NCBI GenBank assembly: GCA_004014935.1
Contig: CP025322.1
Coordinates: forward strand, 3,100,001 to 3,164,000
Direction: 5' to 3'
Source: Saccharomycopsis malanga
Taxonomy: Eukaryota; Ascomycota; Saccharomycetes; Ascoideales; Saccharomycopsidaceae
DNA length: 64,000 bases
The notes below the pieces were generated by a model that saw only the letters and a program-made list of their open reading frames with translations, ran no database searches and was not told the DNA's origin. This document shows, piece by piece, positions 40,395-49,505 of the stretch; within the stretch, counting starts at the first letter, position 1, and each line of letters opens with the position of its first letter. A program made the translations under genes and the position numbers.

Positions 40395-40572
40395 GTAATA
40401 TACTTAATGAGCCATTGGCTCGGAGAAGATAACAATATATTAGATTTTGATGAGATCATGATGAACAGGACATTTTTGGGTTTTCCTTATCGGGGTTTAC
40501 CAAGTCCCTTTAGACATGGCGCGTATATACGACACTGATATGTACTGGGATTGAAATATATGATATTAAATC
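40395..40572 (+). mobile_element. SINE-like family 1, copy with eroded head
   Basis: Remnant head GAGCCATTGGCTCGGAGAAG, then GGGTTTTCCTTATCGGGG, TTTACCAAGTCCCTTTAGAC, ATGGCGCGTATATACGACAC and TACTGGGATTGAAATATATG. The head lacks box B. Confidence 0.68.
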
Positions 40573-41098
40573 AAGTAGTTGTAGAAGAATCATTGCAACA
40601 AAATGCCCCAGGAAAATCAGTTTAATGTAAATGACGAGAAACAAGAGATTGAACAACAGTTTAATGAAAAAGATGATGATGTGGTGAATCCAGAATCTGA
40701 AACATTTGTAGATAAAGTGATTGTGCAAGAAGAAATGAACAAACAATTGCAATTTGTAGCAGCTAAAGTGATTGTATAAGAAAATAATCAAAACAAACAA
40801 GCACAGGATGTTAACAAAAAGAATTTAACAGTAACAAACATGGCGAGTATATGCAAAACTGATGATTACTGGGGTGTAATATTGAAATGGGCTTGTATTG
40901 AATGGGCAAAACGATAGCTAACTATGTAAAAGGAGAGAGGAAGTATTAAAGGAGAAAACTGGAGTCATGAATAGTGACAGTACCTGAAAAGAGCTCCAAG
41001 GTTCTAGACGACTGTATAAACTCATAAAGCTAACGAAACAATAAGAAATGGCTTTTGGTTTGACTGATGAGTAGATTTGTCGAGGTTTGTAACTGGTG
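40573..41098. other. Intergenic region with degraded family-1 body
   Basis: ACATGGCGAGTATATGCAAA at about 40838-40857 is a degraded copy of the family body. The rest is A-rich unique sequence with no gene. Confidence 0.45.
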
Positions 41099-41460
41099 GA
41101 TAGAATAACGGGTTTGATCGGTTATAATCGAACCAATTACCACCAATACAGACTTGAAATATTGGCCCACTACAGGATACATGAAAATATTCAATATATT
41201 ATTATTATAAACCTAATTTGATAGAATAACGGGCCTAATGGATCAGAGTCGAACCAACTACCACCAATACAACTAAAATAACATTAAATCCCACTAGAAG
41301 ATACAATATTTAATATATTACATATATAAACCTAACTTGATGGAATAAAAGGTTTGATCGGTTATAATTGAACCAACTACCACCAATACAACTCAAAATA
41401 ACATCAAATCCCACTAGAAGATACAATATTACATACAAAAACCCAACTTGATGGAATCAC
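41099..41460. repeat. Tandem repeat, about 118-bp unit, three copies reaching the pirin stop codon
   Basis: The block GATAGAATAA or GATGGAATAA begins units at 41099, 41221 and 41339, and a fourth partial one at 41450. Each contains ACCACCAATACA and, on the minus strand, a GGTTCGAYT-like sequence resembling box B. Periods are 122, 118 and 111 bp. The last partial unit overlaps the stop codon of the pirin gene. Confidence 0.85.
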
Positions 41461-42383
41461 AACTCATCCTTCTTAGGACCAACAATTTCGGATTCCTTAA
41501 CCCCAATATTGATCTTTCCTTCCCAATCGCGAGCCTTTTCAAAGCCATTGATACCAAACTGGTAGTTTCTAAACACTTCTTGGATTTTCTCGCTAGAAGT
41601 CTCTACAAAGGGGCCGTATTGGACAATTTTCTGGTCCAAGGCCTGGCCACCAATAAGAACAAAGCTGGCGTCTTTTCCCGAGCCTTCTGGGTTTTTGCCC
41701 TCAATGTAGTCGCCGTCTCTGTTGAAGAAAATGGCATTGTACTGGTCAAACTGCTTACTGTTGATGGTCAAGCCGCCCTCCATCAAATACAAGAAGGAGT
41801 TGAAATCCTTGGGGATGTCCTGCTTGAACTCTCCCCCGGGCTTTACGGTGTAATGGTAGTAACAAACCGGGGTGTAGGCCAACTCCCGCACAGAGCCTAC
41901 GCCATAGGCGTTTCCGCTGATGACTTTGACCTCCACCTTGTCGTTGGGCTTGGCTACAGGCACCTGGTCGCCCTTCAAGTCGCGGTAGCGAGGACTACAG
42001 TTCTTCAAGTCCTTGGGCAAGTCCACCCAGAGCTGCATTCCAGTACAGGGCTCCCCACTGGGCAACTTGACCGGAATCTCGCTGTGGACTACGCCCTTGC
42101 CGGCCGTCATAAACTGCAAATCCCCCGGATACAAGATCCCAGAGCTTCCCGTAAAGTCCTCGTGGGCCATTGCACCCCCGGTGATATACGTAATGGTCTC
42201 CTGGCCATGGTGTGGATGCGTAGGGAACCCGCCAAGCCCCGGGACCACGTTGAAATGGTCCAACATGAGAAATGGCGTGAAATTACGAAGATTCATCGTA
42301 CCTATCGACCGTCTAACTCGCGCCCCCTGGCCTTCTGCCTGCTCAAGGGCAACAAAATGCTTCAAAATGCTTCTTGGGTTCAT
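41457..42383 (-). CDS. Pirin-family cupin protein
   Basis: 308 residues from ATG at 42383. The N-terminal pirin cupin shows RSIGTMNLRNFTPFLMLDHF, the metal-binding FPTHPHHGQETITYI and an ITGGAMAHEDFTGSSGILYP region with MTAGKGVVHSE. The C-terminal cupin half starts near VCYYHYTVKPGGEF. Pirins are iron-binding cupins; roles include transcriptional co-regulation and quercetinase activity. Candida species carry several stress-induced PRN genes. The C-terminus is KKDEL, formally an ER-retention motif, but there is no signal peptide, so it is probably coincidental. A tandem repeat starts at the stop codon. Confidence 0.92.
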   Translation of the reverse strand: MNPRSILKHFVALEQAEGQGARVRRSIGTMNLRNFTPFLMLDHFNVVPGLGGFPTHPHHGQETITYITGGAMAHEDFTGSSGILYPGDLQFMTAGKGVVHSEIPVKLPSGEPCTGMQLWVDLPKDLKNCSPRYRDLKGDQVPVAKPNDKVEVKVISGNAYGVGSVRELAYTPVCYYHYTVKPGGEFKQDIPKDFNSFLYLMEGGLTINSKQFDQYNAIFFNRDGDYIEGKNPEGSGKDASFVLIGGQALDQKIVQYGPFVETSSEKIQEVFRNYQFGINGFEKARDWEGKINIGVKESEIVGPKKDEL

Positions 42384-43098
42384 TCTGCTTCGAGGTGCTA
42401 TTTATATTTCGTTTAATATATCTGATAATAACTGTTATATTTCTCAATGGTTATTCTATATATATATACTATTCTTTTTTAAAATCTGCTATTTTTCAAA
42501 ACGTTCAATTTCTCTCGCTTTTATACTTTCTCACAATCACTACATTTTCATCAAATTACAAACTTTAGTCTCTTTCTTGTTTACATAATCCTTACTTTTC
42601 ATTTCTTGCTAATCCTTCTCAATCATCGCCCATTCATACTAGTTGAGTAAGCATCAGTAATCAAACGGGTTATGTGTGATGGGCTATGCTTATGTAAGCG
42701 TTACAGGTTGTTACTGGTAATGGTTATGGGTGATGGGATATGCTTATGTAAGCGTTACAGATTGTGAGTGGTTATGAGCAATGAGTAATAATTATATAAG
42801 CATCAATAGTTGTGAATGATAAAGGTTATGGGCGATGAGCAAACTTACGTAAGCATTACTTTGCTAATAGACATGTATAAAGAGCAACTATATATGATAA
42901 TCTGTGAACAACAACTAATACAAACCCTATTTCACTTATTGATAATTTAGTCATGATCATGGACCGTTGACAAGTTCTTTTTTCGCTTGTTTCTACTATA
43001 ACAAGAGGCAAGGGTGTGCTGGAAGTACGGATGCCTAGCATGTTCGGATGCACCTGAGGCAAGGGCGTCAGTATACCAAGCCATATTACTTTCGCAAT
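42384..43098. other. Pirin upstream region with about 55-bp repeats
   Basis: T-rich promoter region (42400-42640), then about four imperfect units at 42667-42860 built on GGTTATGGGTGATGGGATAT and GCTTATGTAAGCGTTAC. The TTACGTAAGC/GCTTATGTAAGC elements are near-palindromic. No gene supported. Confidence 0.6.
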
Positions 43099-43302
43099 GC
43101 CTAAAGGACTTGGTAAGACCCTATTGTTCGTATTCTTCTCAAAAATAATTAAAAGTAAGCTTTATTGGCCTAGATCGTTGTCCAGATGCACTTGCTTGTT
43201 CAACATTTCAAAAATCAGTAAAAGAGTCCTTAGGGGAATCGAACCCGTGTTCCCGCAAGGTCTGCAGCATTCTGACCACTGAGCCACACGGCCCTGCTGC
43301 CT
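43099..43302 (-). mobile_element. SINE-like family 1, short-head copy
   Basis: Minus strand: GGCAGCAGGGCCGTGTGGCT, CAGTGGTCAG (box A), GGAACACGGGTTCGATTCCC (box B) only about 40 bases later, then CTTTTACTGATTTTTG, AACAAGCAAGTGCATCTG and GTCTTACCAAGTCCTTTAG. The internal head duplications are absent, so the box spacing is the most tRNA-like of all copies. It still lacks a pairing acceptor stem. Confidence 0.7.
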
Positions 43303-44860
43303 ATTAATATTTATAAAATGAAGAAAAATTGATTTGAACAGCTATTTTAACACCAAAATTATGAAACCAATCGAATTTAATTAACGTTTATGTAAAATCA
43401 GACACAGATAATACAATACTATTAAACTTTACGCCCTTAAACGGTTCAAGTCTTAACAATAACCCTCCATACAAGGTTAACTGCTGCTATTATGGTCGAA
43501 AATAATGTCTGTTATGCATACCTCAAAAAAGCGGTAGTCTTTTCGTTATTATTTCAAATCAGTAGTCTAGAATTATTCCAAAAATATACATTTCTCTTTA
43601 CCAACCTGTTTCCTTCACATTCTCCAGTTTACAAGACTCTTTGCAACCCTATGTACTTAGCCAAAAGACAAAGATTACAGATTGTTATTGTTTTCTAAAA
43701 ATACAATAGGCTTATTCACGCTTATTGTTAGAATTTATAAATAATTTTGAAGATAACTAATCAATTATAATTACAACATGTTATCCTTCCCCTACAAATA
43801 CACCTACCTGCTCATACTAACAAACCGCAAATTCCAACTACTTGAACCATTTATTCTTCCTATTAAAAGACAATGTCTTGTGCACATTTACTTATTGTAT
43901 AATCCCTATCCGATACACTCACGTGATATGCGGAGTTCCGGGAGCAAGCTGCATGCGCATGCGCATGCATGTAGGCGCGCGCCATAAACGTTAATCCAGG
44001 ACAATTATACATAACAACAATATTTGAATAAATAATGATAAAATACATGTTTTTTTTTTCTATTGTGCCAGCAAAGTTTGATGATTGCAAGTGTTTCTGG
44101 AATAAAAATGGTATTTTTTGACAGAAACTTTTAAAGAGCTGCAATAGTATGCTTTGCAAGCAATCCATGTATGTATATATGCATGCGTCTTGGACACGCG
44201 TCAGTTCTGCTTGACATTCCTTCAAGGCTGCCTCAAATAGGCATTCAAGGGGCCCCTTCGAGTCGACTCTGTAGAGTGATATGCCTGGGATTCGCCTGTG
44301 GGACAGTATTGAAAGATGAATACATATTCCTGCAAGTAGCACGAAGTGGGTATTGTCTACCTCGAACGAATCCGGCAGGGTGCCTTGCTTTAATAAGCAC
44401 CAGGTATATGTATATATTTATATATATATATATATATATATGTACATGCACATCACATGCAACGTATGCATGAATGCATGCATGCAGCAAATGGTGGTGT
44501 ATTTTGCTATAACAAGAATTGATACCTACTATCATAAACAATGTCCGAAAGCCGCCGTTATCTGTAGCTGCCCAGTGGCATGGCACCGTCTGGTGCCTGG
44601 TGAGGATTATCTTTGTTATATAAAGCTACTAACAGACGGTGCAAGGCACATACATAATTTGCACAATGCTTGCATCTGCATGCGTCATAGCGCATTTGTA
44701 AGTATGATGGGCCGCTGCAGCAATGCTTGGCCCTGCGTATTTTCATCTAGACATTTTTCGTGATTTCTTTTATAGGCAATGTTTTATTTCTCGCGATGAC
44801 TATGTAGAGTTATAAATACAACCTGGATCCGGTTTTTGCAGGTGATTTTCAAGCAATGCA
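43303..44860. promoter_or_regulatory. Upstream region of MNN1-like gene, rich in GCATGC and alternating Pu/Py
   Basis: Includes CACGTG (43919-43924), an alternating purine-pyrimidine run at 43951-43982 with GCATGCGCATGCGCATGC, a similar stretch at 44166-44188, a TA repeat near 44414-44440 followed by repeated TGCATG at 44440-44490, and more near 44676-44690. No gene supported in this 1.5 kb; a 159-codon minus frame through it does not begin with a credible context. Confidence 0.5.
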
Positions 44861-47095
44861 ATGCGAGGCAAGATGGCAAGTACTATCCGACCATGGTTAG
44901 CGACCGGAAACCGGTTTATATTCTTCCATAAGAGATTGGTTATTCTAGTTATTATAAGCGGTGCGATATTGTATCATTTGGCGCAAATATCGAATTCCGA
45001 GGAGTCCTTTCATGAGATAGCTTCGTACCGGTCGAAATGGTTTGACGGATTGAGGTCTAATGAAGCTGCTGCAGAAGAGAAACCGGTGAATTTGGTCACG
45101 TTTCTCGAGCCGGAATTGAACAAGAACTATATGAGTATGATTGCCAAGTATGGGCCGGGATTAGCGAACCGGCCGTTTGCGGACCGGTGTCATTTGTATT
45201 TCCGGGGGATGTATGAGGAGCGTCCGGAATGGCGGTTTGAAAGCTTTTCGACCATAAAAGAGGAGGGGTTTGACCGGAAGCTTCTTTCGGACCGGAAAGC
45301 GTGGGTGAAAGATCGGCTCAAGGAGGTGATGGAGCGGAACAAGGAGGAGTTCCGGAAAAAGCATCCAGATGATCCGGGGATGTATGATTCGGTGGACAAG
45401 TGGTACAGCGAGTCGGAAGAGGACCGGATTGAGGTGGAGTCGTACAAGTTGTATGAGCGGTTCACCGGGGTTGACAATGAGTTGATCCGTAATGTGAAGG
45501 CGTTGGCGGTTTACTCAAAATGCTACAATCATGACGCGGGGTCTGATTTGTACCAGGAGTTGGTGGTGGACAAACGGATTGAGGACATTGAGGACCGGAT
45601 GTTTCCGTATTTGACGCGGAAACGGCCGGTGTACGTGCGCTGGACAGGCGAAAAGGTTGTCGGGGCCCCGGATATGGTCGGAAGTATGCAACCGGGGGCT
45701 TCGGGGTCGGCCGGAGCGGATAAGGCGGTTGAACCGGATATGGCCGGACTTGATGCCGACATTTATAGGATTGAGGATGTCGAGAATGTGGCGGTGAACC
45801 GCAGCGTAGCGTTTTTCAACGAGTTTAAGCGGGAAATGAATGGAAAAGGGATTGTAATGTCGGTGTCGGACCAGTTTGTAGAGGACGCATTGTCGTTGGT
45901 ACGGACGTTGCGGACGGTAGGCAATAAGTTGCCGGTCCAGATTGTGCACCGGGGGGATTTGTCGCCGGAATCGCAGTTGCGGCTTGTACAAGAGGCCCGG
46001 GAGAAGGAGGTGGCGTACCCTCGGGAAGAGTACGAGTATCTCCGGGGCGTAGCGGACCAAATGCCGTATTTCGACACGACGTTTCCGCCGCAGGACTTGT
46101 GGTTTGTCAACATCGAGCCCTGCATCGCAGACGCGTACAAGAAGACGTTCCAGGGCTTCATCAACAAGTTGTTGGCGTACGTGTTCAACTCGTTTGACGA
46201 AATGTTGTTGGTGGACTCGGACATTGTTCCGTATGTGAATCCGGCGCGGTTTTTCACGACATCGCAGTATTTGCGGTCCAAGTCGCTCTTTTTCAAGGAC
46301 CGGACGCACGACGAGGGCTTGTTCCAGTCGGACGTGGACTTTTTTGCAAAAATGATGCCGCACGACGTGGACCGGCTCTTGTTCAACATGTCGACGCCGA
46401 CCAACCGGACGTTGGCCAACCGGTACATGCGGCATCGGCTCAAACACTACATGGAGAGCGGCGTCGTGGCGGTGAAGCGCAGCGACTACTGGGACGGCGT
46501 CTTGGTCGCGCTCCAGCTCAGCAGCTGGACGCCGGTCTTGGAACGCGTCTGGGGCGACAAGGAGTTGTTCTGGCTCAGCCAGTCGATCGTCGGAAACGAA
46601 CAATACGAGTTTAACGACAACCACGTGGCCGCAGTGGGCCAGTTGACCGATCCGCAGACCAGATTGGGTCTAAAAGCCAAGGAAATCTGCGCCACCCACC
46701 CCGGCCACATTTCCTCCGACGACAGCTCACTCCTTTGGATCAATTCCGGGGTCGAAACTTGTAAAAGAAGCGGCAGTTCCGAGGGCGACTTTAATGAACA
46801 GGCCAAAAAAGGCTTCAAATCCAAACAAGATTTGAAAAATTACTACGAAAGCGCCTTGAAAATCACTGACGCCATCATTCCTCCAGATTCCGGCTTGTAC
46901 TCTATCAAAAACCCCTTTGGAGAACCCCAGCGAGGCTGGAAAACAACAAACTTGTGTTGGGGCTACTTTTGGTGTGCTTACAGCGCCATTGGTGGAAGCT
47001 CTGCCCCTGAACATCAGGGTGTTCATATCCATTTTAATGAAACAATGGCCGTTTGGCATGATTATGTTTCAAAAGTCTACAGAGGCAAGTTTTAA
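44861..47095 (+). CDS. Golgi alpha-1,3-mannosyltransferase, MNN1 family (GT71)
   Basis: 744 residues. Type II membrane protein: short cytosolic N-terminus, anchor RLVILVIISGAILYHLA, then a lumenal stem. The catalytic domain shows GKGIVMSVSDQFVEDALSLV, FVNIEPCI, the DxD metal site MLLVDSDIVPYVNP and several N-glycosylation sequons. Members add terminal alpha-1,3-mannose to N- and O-glycans in the Golgi. Base use is unlike its neighbours: Arg is often CGG, and CCGG tetranucleotides occur about 35 times, mostly between 44880 and 46600; the last 350 bp returns to A/T-rich codons. Leu is TTG, CTC or CTT with no CTG noticed, despite the GC bias. The second ATG (Met5) is an alternative start. Confidence 0.88.
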   Translation: MRGKMASTIRPWLATGNRFIFFHKRLVILVIISGAILYHLAQISNSEESFHEIASYRSKWFDGLRSNEAAAEEKPVNLVTFLEPELNKNYMSMIAKYGPGLANRPFADRCHLYFRGMYEERPEWRFESFSTIKEEGFDRKLLSDRKAWVKDRLKEVMERNKEEFRKKHPDDPGMYDSVDKWYSESEEDRIEVESYKLYERFTGVDNELIRNVKALAVYSKCYNHDAGSDLYQELVVDKRIEDIEDRMFPYLTRKRPVYVRWTGEKVVGAPDMVGSMQPGASGSAGADKAVEPDMAGLDADIYRIEDVENVAVNRSVAFFNEFKREMNGKGIVMSVSDQFVEDALSLVRTLRTVGNKLPVQIVHRGDLSPESQLRLVQEAREKEVAYPREEYEYLRGVADQMPYFDTTFPPQDLWFVNIEPCIADAYKKTFQGFINKLLAYVFNSFDEMLLVDSDIVPYVNPARFFTTSQYLRSKSLFFKDRTHDEGLFQSDVDFFAKMMPHDVDRLLFNMSTPTNRTLANRYMRHRLKHYMESGVVAVKRSDYWDGVLVALQLSSWTPVLERVWGDKELFWLSQSIVGNEQYEFNDNHVAAVGQLTDPQTRLGLKAKEICATHPGHISSDDSSLLWINSGVETCKRSGSSEGDFNEQAKKGFKSKQDLKNYYESALKITDAIIPPDSGLYSIKNPFGEPQRGWKTTNLCWGYFWCAYSAIGGSSAPEHQGVHIHFNETMAVWHDYVSKVYRGKF

Positions 47096-47420
47096 AAGTT
47101 GGTATTTAAAGTCTACAGAGGAGAGTTTTAGAAAGTTGTTTAATATTTGTTCGAGTTGGTTGTTTAATTGTATTTTTGCTCATTTTTAATATAATTGGTG
47201 GTATTTCAATGCATTGTTACTAGTTTCAGTGTATTTGGTTGTTTTTAATTGTATTTTTGCTCATTTTAATATATTTGGTGGTTCTTAAATGTATTATTAC
47301 TATTTTCAGTGTATTTGGTTGTTTTAAAATGTAAGTTTCCTAATTTTTAATACATTTGATTCTTTTGAAATGTATTTTTACTAATGTTTAATATAGTTGG
47401 TGGTTCTTAAATGTGCTTTT
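47096..47420. repeat. T-rich tandem repeat, about 79-bp unit
   Basis: Roughly three imperfect units containing TCAGTGTATTTGGTTGTTTT and TTAATATATTTGGTGGTTCT with alternating TTTTTGCTCATTTT. It follows the MNN1-like stop codon and ends at the tail of a SINE-like copy. Confidence 0.7.
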
Positions 47421-47588
47421 AATAATATCATATATTTCAAGCCAGTACATTCGTATATACGCGCTATGTCTAAGGGGACTTGGTAAAGCCCAATAATGCC
47501 CATCATAATATTCGCACCAGTGTTCCTGTTAAGTCTTTTTTTCTCTTCTCCGAGGGCACTGACCACTGAGCCATACAGCCCAGTGGCC
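47421..47588 (-). mobile_element. SINE-like family 1, compact full-length copy
   Basis: Minus strand: GCCACTGGGCTGTATGGCTC, AGTGGTCAGTGCCCTCGG, GAGAAGAGAAAAAAAGACTT, AACAGGAACACTGGTGCG, TTATTGGGCTTTACCAAGTC, CCCTTAGACATAGCGCG, TACTGGCTTGAAATATATGA. At about 168 bp this is the shortest complete version and a good guide to the element's limits. Box B is degraded. Confidence 0.75.
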
Positions 47589-47659
47589 TTTTGACAAAAA
47601 TTTGGGCATATTAATTGCCAAAATAAACTTTTTAAAAGAAAAAAATGTTGAAAAATATG

Positions 47660-47790
47660 ACTATGCCTTACAATTGCCAAGTGGCCAAATTGGTTGGGCC
47701 ATGCACCATCCATAATAATGTGGCGTTCCTCACTTTGGTTTTTGGGACTCGATTCCCATTCTTGCCGTTTTGGAATAATCATCAAATCAG
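47660..47790 (+). repeat. tRNA-like repeat family 2, copy 2
   Basis: TTGCCAAGTGGCCAAATTGG (box A fit), GGGCCATGCACCATCC, GTGGCGTTCCTCACTTTGG and GACTCGATTCCCATTCTTG (box B-like), TTTTGGA. Clearly homologous to 12991-13135 in order and spacing. Confidence 0.65.
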
Positions 47791-48139
47791 TGCTTTCCAG
47801 GTTAATTTGATTTGCCTTTTATAGTTTTTTCAATAGAGAGAAAGTATCATTTTGTCGTAAATAGCACATGGCCGGTAAAAACTATAGCTTTATATATACT
47901 ATGCAGTGTACCTTTTCTACGAGTTCAATAGTATTAGTGATACTGTTTCTTGACATGATTACACTTTGGATAAAGTTACAATGCAAACAAACTTTTTCTT
48001 CTTATATACACGTAAATCTAAAGAATCAATTTTTTACCCAAAATATCATCGTTTCCCTTCCATAATGCTTGAATTTAAATTCTCACACAAACCCTCTTTG
48101 CTATTCTTGCTAGTGTCTATGATAGTAAACATTCTTATG
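47791..48139. other. Intergenic region, nothing recognised
   Basis: A/T-rich unique sequence between the family-2 repeat and the 11-bp array. Confidence 0.5.
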
Positions 48140-48293
48140 TTTGATTAATGTTTGATTAATGTTTGATTAATGTTTGATTAATGTTTGATTAATGTTTGAT
48201 TAATGTTTGATTAATGTTTGATTAATGTTTGATTAATGTTTGATTAATGTTTGATTAATGTTTGATTAATGTTTGATTAATGTTTGATCAATT
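48140..48293. repeat. Tandem array of 11-bp unit, 13 perfect copies
   Basis: Unit TTTGATTAATG repeated 13 times without error from 48140, then one degenerate unit (TTTGATCAATT). It lies about 55 bp beyond the stop codon of the KRE2/KTR-like gene. Confidence 0.97.
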
Positions 48294-48347
48294 AATATCT
48301 AATTCCCACCTGTACTACGAACAATTATACCTCAAAAATCACTATTG

Positions 48348-49505
48348 TTACCATTCACTTACCCAAGTGCTATCGTACCACTGTCTTTGCATATCATGGA
48401 ATCGTTTTCCACAGCTGAACCCAGTTTTGAATGTTATATCTTTATCAATCTTGCAATCGCAATTTTTCAGTTTATGATACTCTGCATCTCTTGGACAAGC
48501 TTGGTTAGTGGTGTGTTGGTAACCAAATTGCTGGCTAAACAAATGAATTTGGTCTTTGTTGCAAAACAAGGCTACAGCAATGGTATGGATTGGGGCATCA
48601 CCCCATCGTTCATACCAGAACCCACCAGCCTGGTCCAAATAATTGAAAAACTGGGTGTATTGGCTGCTTCTAAAAAAGTCCAAATTTGCGATTTCAAAGT
48701 TGCTCCAGAAATGACAATTATTGTAGGTGTTACCGTCATCCTCTGAAATCAAATACAAGGCATTGTCTTTGCTACGCTGGGCGCCCAATAGTTGGTTTGT
48801 CAAGTGCTCCTTGTCGACAAACTTCTTGACAGTGGCCCAAAGACTGGGTATGGTATCTGTGAGCTCGTAGGGAATCAAGATTGTGCCATAAATCTTATTA
48901 TTGTCGGCCATATACTTGAAAGGATCAAAGTCAATATCACAAAAGAACCTGACTTCGGGCTCCACACGCCAATACCAGGTGTATTGCTTCAACAAGTGGT
49001 GTTGGAAGAAAAACCCACTTTCAAAACGACACATGTTCCTATATGATTCCAGCTCAGCATACGGGACGCTTTTGGCTTGGAGTTTTCGTACTCCTTCTTC
49101 GTACTTTTCTCTGTCAATGTCTTTGGGCATGGACCAATGTTCCTCTGGGATTGTACCAAATTTGGCGGTGCCGCTGATTTCCTCGGAAACCTGTTGTTTG
49201 AATTCGTCTGTGAACTCCTCATCATTGAGAAACACCCAATCGTAATGGAACCGTTTGTTGAACTTGTCCTCGACCGATTTGATGGACTCCAATATGCCTT
49301 TGAGATCAGAATTTCGCGCTAATGTGACAAAAGCAGCACTCATCTTGTCTCCTTCTACAGGGCCAGACGACTTCCATGTCGTCATATGGTCGTTTATGGC
49401 AGTTATGGAGAAGTCAGGCGCTCCGAACGCTAGTAAAGAGACCAAACAGGTAGAAACAGCAAGCCCAACTAGTACAAATATAATCTTTTTATGCGTAAGA
49501 ATCAT
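48348..49505 (-). CDS. Alpha-1,2-mannosyltransferase of the KRE2/MNT1/KTR family (GT15)
   Basis: 385 residues from ATG at 49505. Type II topology: anchor IIFVLVGLAVSTCLVSLLAF near the N-terminus, then the GT15 domain. Conserved blocks are AAFVTLARNSDL, YDWVFLNDEEFT, EHWSMP, YRNMCRFESGFFF, the catalytic YWRVEPEVRFFCDIDFDPF, FEIANLDFFRS and GGFWYERWGDAPIHTIAVAL. These Golgi enzymes extend O-linked and N-linked mannan with alpha-1,2-mannose. Members cannot be separated reliably by eye, so no symbol is given. It lies between the MNN1-like and MNN2-like genes. Confidence 0.93.
   Translation of the reverse strand: MILTHKKIIFVLVGLAVSTCLVSLLAFGAPDFSITAINDHMTTWKSSGPVEGDKMSAAFVTLARNSDLKGILESIKSVEDKFNKRFHYDWVFLNDEEFTDEFKQQVSEEISGTAKFGTIPEEHWSMPKDIDREKYEEGVRKLQAKSVPYAELESYRNMCRFESGFFFQHHLLKQYTWYWRVEPEVRFFCDIDFDPFKYMADNNKIYGTILIPYELTDTIPSLWATVKKFVDKEHLTNQLLGAQRSKDNALYLISEDDGNTYNNCHFWSNFEIANLDFFRSSQYTQFFNYLDQAGGFWYERWGDAPIHTIAVALFCNKDQIHLFSQQFGYQHTTNQACPRDAEYHKLKNCDCKIDKDITFKTGFSCGKRFHDMQRQWYDSTWVSEW

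Noticed and set aside
43200-43302. Functional tRNA gene at the compact head copy
   Set aside because: Spacing is tRNA-like, but the 3' side does not complement the GGGCCGT start and it continues into the family body.
45515-46624. 369-codon frame antisense to the MNN1-like gene
   Set aside because: Arg/Val/His-rich reading is a by-product of the GC-rich sense codons.
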